Source: Spirodela intermedia
Taxonomy: Eukaryota > Streptophyta > Magnoliopsida > Alismatales > Araceae
DNA length: 64,000 bases
Assembly: GCA_902729315.2 (NCBI GenBank)
Contig: LR746265.1
Span: forward strand, 7,198,892 to 7,262,891
Reading direction: 5' to 3'
Made by a program: the position numbers and the translations under genes. The notes under the pieces are model-generated. The model ran no database searches. It saw only the letters and a list, made by a program, of their open reading frames with translations, and was not told where the DNA came from. This document shows, piece by piece, positions 41,890 through 55,900 of the stretch; positions within the stretch are counted from its first letter, which is position 1, and every line of letters begins with the position of its first letter.

Positions 41890-43611
41890 TAGATATTTGG
41901 CATAGTTTTTGTAGGTCAAAAGCAAATGATTCATGCCTTAGGATACACTTGTACAAGGCATGTGGGGTTGACCCAGAAAAAGGTCGGTCCAAGGAGGAAC
42001 CGGAACCGCAACCGCAACCAGAACCAGAACCAGACATGCGGGATATTTTATTATCAGACTACTCGATGGGTTCTCCGGTCCCAATCGAAAAACGTAGAGA
42101 AAAATTATTAAAAAAATCCTCTTGAAAGCGAGAGCGAGAGCAGAGAGCCCGGGAAAAAAAAAAAGAAAAAAAAAAAAAGAGGAGAAAAATCCCCAGAGGA
42201 ACTTTATTGCCAGCTAGGCTATCTAGTCGCCATCCACCGACCGCCTTAATTTCCTCCTCTGGATGTTTCCGCTCCCGGGGGCATTATCAAATCAGCCGTC
42301 ACTGACTTGGGGAGGTCAACTCCTGGTCAGCTCACCAATGGCAGAACGAGAGAGCTGAGGAATACGACCGTTTTATTTTTCTTCTTCTCTCCCTCCTCAC
42401 GTGGGTTTTTTACCGGAGCATGAACGCTGCCTCCCAGCCGACATGCCGAGATCTTGACGTTGTCGGACAATTCCGGTAATAATTTACGCCCCGGAGAAGA
42501 TTTCAATGTCTTACTACGGAAATGACACCGGCCGCTCCCGTTGACTTTCCGGAAAACGTGCGTTTCTACCCGGTCAGAACGGGAACAATTGATTGGTTTT
42601 CACCACCAGGGAAATCCCCCCGCCCCCCCCTTCCTGACCATATTAATGAGGAGCATACCACATAATTTTTAATGACAAATAGAGCCCTTGTTCTTTGTTT
42701 TCTTCCCTTTCTACCAGCTCAGATCGGTCATTAAAGAACGGATAAGAGAGAGTGTGAGAAGGGCCAAAAAAAGAAAAAAAAAAAAGGGGGGGAGGCTCCT
42801 TAATTAGTGGGAGCACACTAGTATTTTAGTGCCCGAGGGCATAAAGCTTACTACTTGCACCTTTGCACATGCATCTCTCTCTCTCTCTCTCTCTCTACTC
42901 TCTCTCTACTCTCTCTCTACATAACATGTTATGCCCATTCTGCTCATGTGGGCATCACTAGAAATGGCAAGGGTGCCAATGGTCCCCCCCCAACCACAGT
43001 GAAGAAGAAGCCCAGTTCATGGAATTACCTTAATTAGAAGGGGGGAGAGAGTGAACAGTAGTAGAGGGGGGAGGGGGCGTTGCTTTAATTGCCATCTCTC
43101 CCCGGCACCAGTTGATGAATCCATTCAAGTCTCTTGTGGGGAAGGGGGGGGGGGGGAGAGGGCGGTTTGAATGGGGAGGGATGGATAGTGCCCCACAGTT
43201 AATATGAGGGAGGAGGAGAGCTGGAAGCCCAATGGATGGGTCCCACCGCTCCTAGAACTGTGTCACCATCTCCACCGCCCAAACCCTAATAGCTTTGCTC
43301 GCCCTAATTGATTGCCCTGTAATTTTCAGATCACATCACAAAACAATTAAGTTATAAGGGGAAATAAATCTGCCCAAAAGGAGTACCCCAATTTTTTAAA
43401 GGGGGAGGGGGTCGGCCAGAGCCCTCAAGAATGTTTCCTCTCTGCTTCTGCTCCTGCACCTGCTCCTGCTGCTTCTGCTCTCCGAAAGGATCAGAGAATG
43501 TTTCTTCTTGCCGTCACAGATCAATTTTATATAAATATGGGGGACCATTGCAAAAACTCGAGTATTAGTCAAATAAATAATAATAAAAAAGTTAGATAAC
43601 CTCAGGAAGAA

Positions 43612-43613
43612 AG

Positions 43614-43656
<43 letters not shown>

Positions 43657-43665
43657 CCTATCTAT
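43612..43665. repeat. (TATC)n tetranucleotide microsatellite
   Basis: About 12 TATC units with one ACC interruption, about 330 bp beyond the stop codon of the TTC27-like gene. It may lie in that gene's 3'UTR or just past it. Confidence 0.9.
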
Positions 43666-43754
43666 GGTTCAGTAGCTCATGACGACAGACGCTTGGCTGA
43701 GAGGCTAGCTAACTAGAAAAATCTGTGCGATCTGATGAAGAACCAAGCTCAAGC

Positions 43755-43820
43755 GTTGACTTTTCTGGCGATGGGTCAACCGCTGCGTTGACTTTCTGAA
43801 AAAGCCCAGCCGTTGATCAT
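43755..43820. promoter_or_regulatory. Cluster of W-box cores (TTGAC)
   Basis: Within about 65 bases there are GTTGACTT (about 43756), GGTCAAC (about 43775) and GTTGACTT (about 43787), plus a related GTTGATC. TTGAC is the known WRKY core. The cluster lies downstream of the TTC27-like stop codon, so its role is unknown. Confidence 0.35.
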
Positions 43821-43990
43821 ATGGTAATATATCCTGCAAAGTTGATGACGATAGAGCTTTGCTTCAAGTGGAAACATTTTCAGGACATTCCCTACCATGT
43901 AGGGCTATAGATTGAAGGGGAAGGAGATGTAAGCGTTTGGAGAGAGACTCGGCCTACCCAGTGTGAGCAATGAAGGTGGGCTTGTTTCCT

Positions 43991-46900
43991 CTACGAGCTC
44001 TCTGAAGGTGAGGGCGTCGGCGTAGCCAAGCGGCTCCTCACTTCACTGAGGCAGGCTGCAAGATCCCTGAACTCGTCGGTATCGGCGAAGTCAACCCCCT
44101 GGGGATTTATAGCAAAAAAAATTGAAATAAAAATTAAACACCTCGATGACTTCTCTGCTCAGAATTTCTACCCAGATGACCCGCTTTGTCCCCTGGCGTC
44201 TGTGGAATGGCTCACCTGCTTTACCGTGTTCTTCAGATGCATCTCGGCAGTCATCAGCTCTCGACGTTGCCCGGTGGATGAAGCAATTTCCATGTAAACT
44301 CTGCAGAGCTGCAATGAGGCATGCGCAAACTTCCCGAACCGGTCTCGGTCGTGCCATAAATCTGATCCCTGAGACAATAATTTCATTGTAGAACGGCAAG
44401 ATTAATGACACGAGATGTGCATAAATGCTTCAGAAAGAATTAAAGTAGAGGGAAAAAATGTGCCTCATAGAAGGTCTAATGTCACATTGGTGCATACCAA
44501 ATAAGATTACGACCATATTAATACTAAATACCATTAAATTGCATGTGTCAAAATGGCAAGCACCAGATTAAGTATAATCAGGGGCCATGATCCAAAGATG
44601 AGTATATATCAAATACGCCCAAAAACAGAAACTTTTAGTTATCGGATTCAGATAACTTCAGAGTGACTGCAACCCAGTATTTATTTTTTAAAGAAAATAG
44701 TTGTTATAGGGTCAGAAACCCCACACTTGACCAGAACCTGACTCTGATCCTAATAAATCAGTCAGCTTCAGAGTCAACTAGTCTTGAAAACCATGACTTT
44801 CAACAATTCCAATGGCCAATAAGTACTGAGGCCAACTTGATGCAGCCCATTTAAGGTCTGTATCAAGTGGAGCAGAAGCACAGACAGTTTAAAGACCCAT
44901 TTAAGTTGAAGTTAACCCAATCACGAAATTGGGCCTATAACGAGACACATTTAAACAAGTGTCCATATTTAAACTTCTCTTTTTATATTTTCTATTTTTA
45001 CCCTCTCCTATTTTTAGCTCTTGCTATATTTATCTTTTTTTTTATAGTTTTAATTATTTTCTACATTTAGACCCTTACTATTTTCATTCCTTCTTTTATT
45101 CTTATTTCCATTTTATTCATATTCTCATTTCTATTTTTATTATATTTCTATTTCCGAATTTCATTTAAGATTCAAATTTAGGTGTTAAAACATGAGACTT
45201 CGGCCTATTGAAAGGCACCTCATGTAGCCCAAGAGTCATTCTAGTTTCAGTCAATGAATTTTGTGAGTTTCTTCCTCTCAAAGGTACTCTTCATATGCTG
45301 GTGGACTCCAGCATCCTTGTGGACTCAATGAGTCATTTTTATCCTACGGACACAAGATCAACCCCTTGTGGACTCAAAAGGACGAAATCTCTACGTCTTG
45401 TGGACTTAAGGTCGTGATTTTACTTCCAAAATACTTCAGCAGTGTTGAACGAGATCTAACAATTTGTTCCTCCAGCTTCTACAATGTCAAATAGTATCAG
45501 AACAACGTCAGTATTCCAGATCTTATTTCAAAATTAGAGTTTGCTGATTTCAAGAATCATATAAAACAAAAGTTTGAAGATTTGAATGACACATTGAAAG
45601 AAATTTTGGCTCAAATGCCTGCAATTGAAATTAAATCTTATAGTCAAAATATTCAAAAATAAAATAATTTTAGTCATTCTACCCAAAAAAAAAGTTCAAA
45701 TGACACAAGAAGTTCAAAAAGTAGATCTGATTATGATGATTGCAGAGATTTTCGAATGAAGATTGAGTTGCCTAGTTTTAATAGACATTTGAAAATTAAA
45801 GAATTTCTAAATTAGATTTCAGAAGTAGAGATTTTTCAAATATATGAAGATTTCTAACAAAAAAGGTGAAATTAGTTGTTTATAAACTCAAAGGTGGAAA
45901 CTCTACATGATGGGATTAACTTCAATCCAATTTTGCAAGATCAGGAAAAAATCAAGTTTAAAGTTGAGATAAAATGAATAAATTATTAAAATTTAAATTT
46001 CTTCCTCTTGATTATGAATAGATTTTATTTCAATAATATCAATTGTCGACAAGAAAACAAATCTATAACAAAATATGTTTATGAAATTTTATAGATTATC
46101 TTTTAGAGTTGATTTAATTGAATTTGAATCTTATATGATATATAGATTTAAAAGTAGGCTTCGACGGGATACTGAAGAAAAAGTGAACTTACAGTCATTT
46201 TTCAAGTTAAATGAAGATGAAAAAAGGGAATAAGTCCGTATGATCTTAGTTAAAATACATCTTCCCATGTCTCCTCTAATTCGTGCATGGACCACTTCAT
46301 AGTGTCCTAGAACCCAGTCGTTCATAATCGTCACAAACTGGAGCTTCCATACAATTCAAAATTCATTAGAATTCATTTCATGAGACCCATGCAGACTCAT
46401 TTTAATTGAATAGGGAAATGATGTTTCAATCCTCATCAAAGACGTCATTACATCAAACATTCACCAAAAATGGACATCCACACCATCTCCATAACATCTC
46501 TTAGAAGAAGGAAGATGACAACTAATATCTAGAATGACACCCATGAATCAATCATACACAAACAGTCTAAATAGGCCACCATTCCAATCCGGCGTCTAAC
46601 TGATAAGAGTCAATTATAAACTCGGTTGGGATAAGCATGAATACTTGGCCAAGAATCATCTACATATCTACTGGCCTTGTTCACCCTGCACCAAAGTTAT
46701 CAATTAACAATCTCAAGAATTTATCCTTCTATATTTTTTTGAATGCAAAAGCTGCACTCGACAGTTTGCTTTTTCAAGATGTAGAGTGTCTTTGATAAAT
46801 CATATTAGCCCATATTTGCACAAATTTAAGCATGTGCAAGGACGTGACTCAGTTTAAAACTACCCAATTCAGTTATAGTGCTTGGGCAGGAAAATGATAT

Positions 46901-49900
46901 AGCATCTGAACAGATACAGAGGGGCACACTAGAACCAGGCCGACAAGAAATCTCTTGAACATCTGAATGCAGGAGTAAATAAGAATACGAGTGAGAAGCC
47001 TTCTGAAACTTGACTAAGCACACTTGCAGTTCTGAACTACGGGTGTTTGACGTTGAAAGTGCGGATTGAGTGCATATTCCCCTTTGAGGCACGTTGCTTT
47101 CAGCTACCTATATTTTTAAAGCAGGACTTTGGAAGTGCCACTCAATTTATTCATTTCATCAGATAAATGGATGGGGATATGTTTATTTCCCCTCTGAAAT
47201 GCGACCAACTTCCTATTCAGCTTCAAACACAATGCTGCTGTATTGAGTAGCATTTTGTCTTTGAAAAAAAAAACAAACAATATATGCTACATTCAATACG
47301 GCTGACCAATCCGAAAAGTAATAGAACTGGGCCTGGTAACGATCCGCGCTTCATTGCCAAGTTTTTATAAGACAATTATCGACCATCAAAATGTTCACCG
47401 TATTTTATAATAATGACAAGACATGGATGCAAGAAACCAAAGGAGCTCAGAGAACCTGTTCTACACTATTGGTGTGGACCACGGACGGAGAACATCCTGT
47501 GCTAATCATATCAAAAGCATTCAGCATGTTCTCCATGAGTAAGGAACTTTGTCATGGATATGGCCGTGCATTCTTCGTATTTGTTATAGACTGTACTTGT
47601 TTTCTTTCTATTTTGTAACAGCGCACTAAATTAATCCCTGAAAACATGGTTGCAGTCCATACTCCTTAAAAATGTCGCTAACTAGACCTAGATGCCCTCA
47701 GCAGAACATTCCCCAAAATAATTTCGCCTGCTGCACTGACAGAACTGTTGCTTGAGTATTTTGAATATTCAAACAGAGTTGTAACAGATATAAAATGAAA
47801 AAAATAGCATAACCCCAGTATTATAATGACAAAAAATAAACTGCCTCCTTCGTGATACCTGATATGACCTGACTTGCTTCAAGAGAGCTTCAGCGCTCAT
47901 GGCAAGGTCTCCTTTAATTTTATGCCACCTCGCATACAAACCCCACACGTTTTCACAACCACCTTTCCGAATAATCTACAGAGATAAATGACAAAACCGA
48001 GATAAATAAGATTTTTCTTTTTCTTTTTCCGCCAACAACTTGTATAAACTTGAAATTCACGGAAAACAATTCCCAGAAAATCCAATCGAACATGAACTAA
48101 AAAGTCCGAAGAACATAAAGAACGGGAAATAGATATACGAAAAAAAAAGGATTTTGGTCGCAGTTAAGTCTAAAAGTGACCATCTGACATCTGACAAATC
48201 TGGGAAACTTTTTATCAACCATTCATCCACCTTGGAGGGGGGTTGACGGTGTTTGATGAGTTGTGAATATATCTTGTTGTTAGACACGGTCAAACATTAA
48301 AAAAAATCATGGACTCACATAGGCATTTACGAAAAATTATCAACAAACAAGTTCAGCTCAGTGCTTTATTATCCTACAAAAAAATCACATAAAATAGTAA
48401 TGTGAAAACATAAAGCATACCTGTTGAAGAACGTTTCCAATCATGTTGACCAAGAACTCAGTTTCCCTTGATCTCTCATTTCCTTCTTGGGATCCAGATT
48501 CATAAAGGGATCTGTTGTGTGACTTGTCCACACCATTATGACACTTATCCTCAGGTATTGAAGCCCTATCCTCAATTACGAGCATTATTTTCTCCAACAA
48601 TTCCACATCAACTCTCTTACTATCACTCAAATCTAATACCATTTTGGTCGCCTCAAGTGCCTACAGGAAATACAGCAATCATGAGAGCAGTGTCAGAGAC
48701 CTCAACAACACTGAGCCAACATAAAAATGAGAGTATCCACAAAAACCTAAAACTTTCATATGGGAATCACATTATCAAACTTTCACAAATGTGGAACAGA
48801 ATGGTACCCGTAATCAGGCATAACCAATGGAGATAAGCATATTCATATACATATGATAAAATGATATGATACTTATGACGCTTGTTAAAAAAATTTGGCC
48901 CTGAACTTTGTCAAAGTGCAAGAAAAAAATATAAATGAAATGAAATCCTCAAATATCAGTGTTTCTTAAAATATTATGTTTAGTACATCCAAACAAAATA
49001 AGAAGATAACCTTTATTTAAGGTAACCGGCATAAAAAAATGATTGGTCTACACCTGGGCCAACCCACAGTGAATGTTCTTTTCAAATGCCTTTGGAAAAT
49101 TCACATGACTCACATTTTGGAGAAAAAAATGTTTTAGGAACCTCAGTAAATGTATAACCTTTCTGTTGAATACTGTAGGCCCATCTAGGTCATGGCCATG
49201 TCGGCCCATATGGGTATGGGCCCTGTCGGCCCATCTAGGTCCCTTGAGTCTCTGGTATAAATACCAGAGTCTCTCGATTAGGGTTTGGTGTCGAGTCCTT
49301 TCTCTCTCCCTCTCCCTCTCTCCTTCGTGTACTCTATGTTTCTACCACTTTCACAAGTCCCAAACTACAAAGAGCACGCAAGAAAATTAAATTAATGGAA
49401 ACATCGAAACAATTACCAAAAAGGACGATCAAATATAAAAAGAATTGGGAAACGGGGAGAACTTTAGAAGGCAAAACACAGAAGTAATTCATGAGGTCTG
49501 TATGACTGCAAGCAATGTTTTAGAAAGCCTGGGCAGGACATTAGAACATCAGATAGCTGGGCAGACAACCTAAATGGGGCATATGGATTGTTACAGAGAA
49601 GCTCCTTTTGTTAGCGTTGTAGAGGATAAAATTTTGACCCATTTCGGATGATGCTAGTCATGTTTCACCGTCCTGGTTGATGGCTAGAAATACGGGTTCA
49701 TACCATCAGTATTTTCAAGCAGTCATGAATGACAACCTCGTCCTTTTATCTAAGATGTTGGGAACCAATGCATTTCAATAGACAAACTTCTATGACCGAT
49801 GAATTTTTTTAAATACGAACCTGATTTTCTAAAACAATCCCCGGCAGTATGAATAAAAGAGAAAATAAGAGAAAACAAATAAGCAAAAAACGAGAACAAA

Positions 49901-52900
49901 AAAATTAATGAGCACACAATATCCTATGCATCATGTGGGAGGATAAATGAATGTCTGTACTGACTCTAAGTATGTATCCAGAACAGCAGAGCCCAGTCCC
50001 TCCTCTTCGCTGTGCGCTCTTTCAGTAGGGAGGGGGGATTCAATGCTCCATTAGATATTAACAAAGTCACAAAATCAGGCTGAAGAGGATGTTTTATGGT
50101 CTTGGTTGAAAACATATGCCGTTTCTGGCCTATCTGATTAAGTCATACAGGGCCGGTTTGATAACCGTTAGGACTAACTAGGTTAACCATGCCTCAGTTC
50201 CAGACTCTAATTATCTGACTTTCATTTGATAAACTCTCCCTCTCTCGTAGGTTAACAATGGTTAATCTAGTTATTTACAGTACTGACGAATTAAAAACCA
50301 TTCTCGACAAGAAATGACATTAATGTAACTTCAATTAGTAAAATTTCATGAAAAGCAAGAAAAAAAATCTTGATTGACATAAATAATATTTAGATTAGTG
50401 GTAATATTGTACCTGGGCAACATTTCCAATATCCATTGCAACATGACTGTAATTCTCCCAAAGCTGCCAGCTAGTTCTCCTGATAAAAATACTAAATTAA
50501 CATCGTAGTCAACTTATGAATATAAGAGAAAATTGACAAAAAGAAGGAATAGAGACCTGAACTTTAACGCCTCCTTAAAAGCAACAAAAGATTCTTTGCT
50601 CCTCTTCTTTATCATGTGCCTTGTAAGAATAGTTTAACCAATAATCAGTGATGTCCCAGCTTTCACTTACTTCTTTCAAAAAGTATCTAGATTTTTCCAT
50701 GAATCCAATGTTGGGGTTGCTTTCAAAGTGAAAGAAACAGTGGAAAAGTAAAAATCATATTTGAATAATTAATTCACATGCAAATAATTAATGATGGAAA
50801 CTATGCCAAAATTTTAAAAATAATTAATGTCTCTTTGGAAATAAATGTTAGATAATAAATAACAAGAACAGCATTGGTAGACATACAAGCAAGCAATATT
50901 ATTCCATGCTTCCCCATTGTCGGGATCAAGTTGCACTGCACGAGTAAATGCATCAAGTGCTTTGTCGATATCTCGGGCCTGAAAAATGAATCATTAACCT
51001 TAGTACTCTTTACTTACCAGACAATCAAATAGATAAGTTCTACACATACTTCAAACACGCATAGAAAATCTTCATCATTGAGATTCTTAAGCATTTTTAA
51101 TCTGGACTCTTTTCAAAACAAGTGCATCCTGGAGGAGCACGGTTCCCACTTGCCTATGAGCGGTCCATCTGTATAGAACTCCATCTTTTAAATGCAAGAC
51201 CAGCCATGGAGGAACCTTACACAAATCTATAATCTCTTTTTCCACTGTAGCCCTTTAATTGATAATACGCATGTCCTATCGTCTCTAACAGTTGTACCAT
51301 ATAAGAATTTAGTTCCAACTACGGTCGATCAAAGCTATGTTAAGAGATCTTGAGTAGATGTTCCACAAAACCCAATAATTATTTCATGGAAGAAAACCAA
51401 TACAAGAATGTCATGTAAGAGGTACATTAGTTGCAGTTGAAAACATTCCCAGGTTACCCCACACATTCAGAAACATGCATTGAAAAGGTATATAGAAACG
51501 AGAACAACAGAATAAAAATTACCTTCAATGCTGCTGCTCCAAGGGCAAACCATCCATCTGGATACAAAGAGTTTACAGCCATTGCAGATTCCCTGGAAAA
51601 AATGACAACAACCAAATTTAAATAACTTCTAATTCTTTATAGCATTCGAATCATACAGTTGATTAAATTAGCTAACAATCACTGACAGCAGTTTACTCAA
51701 GCAAATAAGCAGCAATCTGGACAACACAAAAGTTAAGGAAAACATACCAAAGAGTCTTAGATGTCTCATAGTCACCTCTGTTGTACGCACTACGTGCCAG
51801 AGATCGCTGTCAAGAAGGTAAGGATTTTGAGAGACAATAGAATAACGTGGTGACAATATGACAACATTCAATGTCATTATTATACCTTGGCTCGAGCAGA
51901 TTTATTGTTTGAAACCTCGAGTGCTTTTTGATAGTGAGCATCATTATTTGTTACATCGCCAAGTGAACACCTGAAGAAAACGCATAAGTTTAAGTCAAAA
52001 ATTTCAGGATTAAAACGGCCACTTGCACAAGCAATTAAGATGAACAAAATAAGAGCATTATCTGACACAGAAAGATATTTGCGCATAGAAACATGTTTAT
52101 ATATTTACAAAGGTCTTACTAAACATTTAATCAGGTCCGTACCATAATCTTGGATCATCAGGTGTCTCATCAAGTCGTGCTCTGATGAGGTCAACAGCAG
52201 CAGATTTCTTTTCCAATAATCTTCAAATAAATAGAAATTTATCAATTTCTCCACACCACAGAAAGGCTTGACAGAGAGACATTTACAAATCGCATGTTTA
52301 AAGTGATAAAAACACCATACCGATAGCAATATATTAGATCATCCCATAATTCAAGATCCTCGAAAGTCTTAAGTGCCTCTCCAATCAAGCCATTACTTAC
52401 TAACAGCCTCCCGTACTCTCTGAAAGATGACGGTGAAAAGAATGTGTTGGCATCCAATATTGGGGAATGCGGGAACTAGGCTATAAAACTGCTACAGAAC
52501 ATATTCACAGGTGAAGCATACTTTCGCAATGCAGGGATAGTTGGCACATAAACACCAAATGAAAAGTGAATTCTCTCTACCACACCAGGAAATGCTCCAC
52601 AAACACGGTCAACCTTGGAATACAACAAAAAATTGCTTAGAAGTGATTCCTTCTGCACCATATCAGCAAATAGACACCAATACTTATATATATTGATAGA
52701 GCAAGGTCGTTTTATTTATGACTCGTTTTTACCATTCCCCTCGAAAGTAAAGAGGGAAGATCCCAAAATGTAACATTAAAAAATAAACATCCATTAAAAA
52801 ATATTCAATTACCTTAATGCTTTCCAAAATCAAACAAAAATCATCCAGATGATCAAACTTGACAGACCTGACGACAATCTAACTTATCATCAATTAAATT

Positions 52901-55900
52901 AAGTGATGGTGTATGATTATTTATTATTTTATAGAGGAACTAGATGCCACCAACAATTCGTTCGTAGAAAAATGCATAGTTATTAATCAAATTTCAAAAA
53001 TAATTTCACATATCCGTTCATCATTTCCAAGCAAAAAATCAAGAAAAGATCAAATGTATTGCAAACCTCTAGCCATTTCAGTAATTGATATCTTCATGGG
53101 TCAAGAAATAACTGTCTTAATAACCGCCGCAGGTGCTTGAGAAAGCACAGATAAGTATTGTACTTTGAGCTGATTCATTTTTATTGTAGCAGACAGTTTT
53201 CTAGATATCCAAATTAAAAGTGTATCAAATCACCAGGGGTTCAAACCTGTGATTCACAAAATAGAGGAGAGGAAGAGAACGATGGTATCACAAAAGAAAG
53301 ATAGATTGATGTGTAGTGCTCACCAGAAGGAGGGACGATTATCTCAACACAACACAACAGAGAAGGTTTCTTCATAGACAGGTGTATCAGTATGTGGAAA
53401 AAGGGAGACGGAGCATAACTCACTGCGGGCTTGATCTTAGATAGAGATCTGATATGACAGAATTCATAACCTGGTAAATAAAACGATTCCCCTCGGAATC
53501 TTCCTGCAGAACAGTCGGGTTTGAACAAGAGAAATAACGATTGTCATGATAGAGGGAAGAAGTCGCCAATATGTGATGTGTTGCTGGATCAAGGTGATGG
53601 TAAGCCCGTAAAGAAATAAATTTTGTTTGAAGAAAGACAGTTCAAGCAAGACTCCTGTAAGACCAAAAATGAGGAGAGAGGAAGGAAGAAAAAAAAGAGT
53701 GGGGTAGTTTTACCAGTAATAATTGAAGCTTTCCAGGGGCCAAGTAGTAATAATTTTCAAGAGACATGGTCTCTTTTTGTAATTAGCTTGGAGAAAGAAA
53801 GTTATGTTGTTGTAGCTTCAGATGGTCCTATAATTTATGACTTTAAGAGAAGGATATAACAGATATAATGTGGTAGCTGGACCTGGAATCTTTGCATACA
53901 GCACAATTGGATGAGATTCCCGTTGCCAGATGAGAGGGCAAGGGTTGCAAGGAGAGTAAGTAAACAGGTTATTACTCTGCTAAATAAAGGCAGACCCCAG
54001 TATTGTGAATTCTATCTCCTCTAACTCCCTTAAAAGTTTGTATGACCGGATGTCCAAACTGTATGATCCCAAGGATAGAAAGGACAGACCCTACTTTAAG
54101 CAACACAGAGGAGACAGTGTGAGAGAAATTTGAATAATACATAAACGGGAGCTGGATGGGCGGTTATGATTTCGAGATCACTGAAAATGGATTGCCTCAG
54201 GTGCTGATCGAAGAAAATGTCTCCCCAATTGTTGTACGCCCAAAACCTACTCCGGAATGGGAAGATATGATTCATCAGATAGCAATGAGGAAAGAGTATT
54301 GTGAAGATGTTGGGCTTTAAGTGTGGTCCAAACCAGCTGGGTGTAGGATCTTATACACAGTTGATTTGTTGAGAGTTCACAAATTGCACGTACATACTTT
54401 TATCTTTTAAAGATTATACGAAACTTCAAAAACAGCATTGTGCAGTATTATTCGACGTAGAGGGCATGTAGCATATTCCCTTCCAATGACAACGAAAGGG
54501 TACATGCCCAAGTAATATCGATACTTCACTAGGTGCCCGTCTAGGGTTGGCAGAAACCTAGGGAAAACAGTCTGAGAGTGTTTGATGATATGCTCTTGAG
54601 TGGCTTTAAATAATATTTAGTTAGGTTATCATATGTACACAGAGGAACACAATCTCCATGAACGATCGTGGTATTAATAAAACAACAAACGTCAAAAGTT
54701 AATCTCTATCTAATATTTTCCTCTGGGACAAGATAAGCTTATACGTCGTAACTTTCAAGATAACAACCCTAGATATAACGTTTGGTGACAATGAGGAAAC
54801 CAAACACTTTTCTTTCTTAAGGTAACCCTCCTTAAAACAGCCAGCCAAGGAAATCTTATAAATCATAGCTTGTGAGGTGATGAGCGGATTGGTAGATATT
54901 GCACCGATGAAAGACAAAACGGTTTTTGACCAAGTCAGTTCAACTTACAAAATCAACAGCAAAACTCCGAATTAGAGTTAGTTTTTTATGAATTTGATGG
55001 GTACCAGACTAGTGTTACCCATACATAATAACAAACCATTCAGATTATGTCAATGCTTTTGGCAAAGAATTTCTAACTGAATCAGACAAGGACCTAGCCT
55101 TACTGAACATAAAAGCAAGCGACTAGAAGACTAAGTAAAAAGCATTAAGCAGTATTCGAAGTGCAGATATAACACGAATCTAATAAGCCAGGTATATACG
55201 ATTGAAGATTCTGAAATGAACTATATAAAGAGAACCCTTACCAATTTATTCATCATCAATAATGCCCGTTGCTTTGTACGACCACGCGTAGATTCCCATC
55301 TTACACGTAAGATGTCACATAAGCATTGAATCTAAATAACACAGGGCAAGAGTAATGAATCAATCAACAAATCTCAGTTCACATAGCAGCAAATGGAAGC
55401 AAACAAATATAAACATAATTTCAAGCAAATCAGCTAACAAGGTATTTATATTCTCTAGTAGTTTCTTTTTCATTTTGTATAGTAAGCACATCAGCACATC
55501 AGCACATCTCAAAATTAGTACACAATTGGCGAGCAAAATCACCCTACATCAGAATTAACTATTGAGAATTGATCTTGATTGAGATTCTTGCAACTTGGAG
55601 AATGATAGGAGTTGATCTTCACGATCCTCGTCTTCCAGGAAGATGAATCAGTCACCACTTCATGGAGCAGAGTTTCCACAATCCCAAAATCTCTTGTCAT
55701 TTATCTTGGTTTCCCGCTTAAGTACAGGTTACATGAGTTAATCGGTCGGCCCATTACATTAGTCTTCAAGTGGAATCGTTAACAGTCCAATTGATCCACT
55801 TAACGTAGGGAATGACAGAAAAGGACGAAAATACAGCGAAAAGAAACAGATAGAAAGGAAAAACAATCCTAGAGAGTTCAACATTAACTTTACGCCAATG

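Larger units (their letters stand above)
40521..43990. other. Tail-to-tail intergenic region between trihelix and TTC27-like genes
   Basis: No supported gene. It holds many CT/GA arrays, a degenerate GAAAGAGA array, an AACCGC/AACCAG hexamer run (about 41999-42035), poly-A/G runs near 42150-42180 and 42765-42790, a TCTA array and a cluster of W-box cores. The 3'UTR of the TTC27-like gene is expected in 43500-43990. Confidence 0.65.
44369..47858 (-). other. TTC27-like intron, 3.5 kb, with retroelement insertion
   Basis: Interval between exons 47975-47859 and 44368-44216. Most of it is AT-rich. The central part (about 45180-46215) is a decayed LTR retrotransposon in the opposite orientation to the gene. 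The rest (46215-47858) shows no recognised coding region. Confidence 0.75.

Noticed and set aside
46826-47092. 88-codon minus-strand frame in the TTC27-like intron
   Set aside because: Not joined in phase to the neighbouring exons by any donor or acceptor, and without a recognisable family.
52613-52661. Earlier acceptor for the exon at 52613 (after GGTGCAG, adding KESLLSNFLLYSK)
   Set aside because: It keeps frame, but the added residues are absent from TTC27 relatives. The acceptor TTCCAAG before VDRVCGAF restores the conserved spacing after MMNKL.
53232-53252. tRNA-like T-loop (GGTTCAAACC)
   Set aside because: No matching acceptor stem, anticodon arm or D-loop could be found around it.
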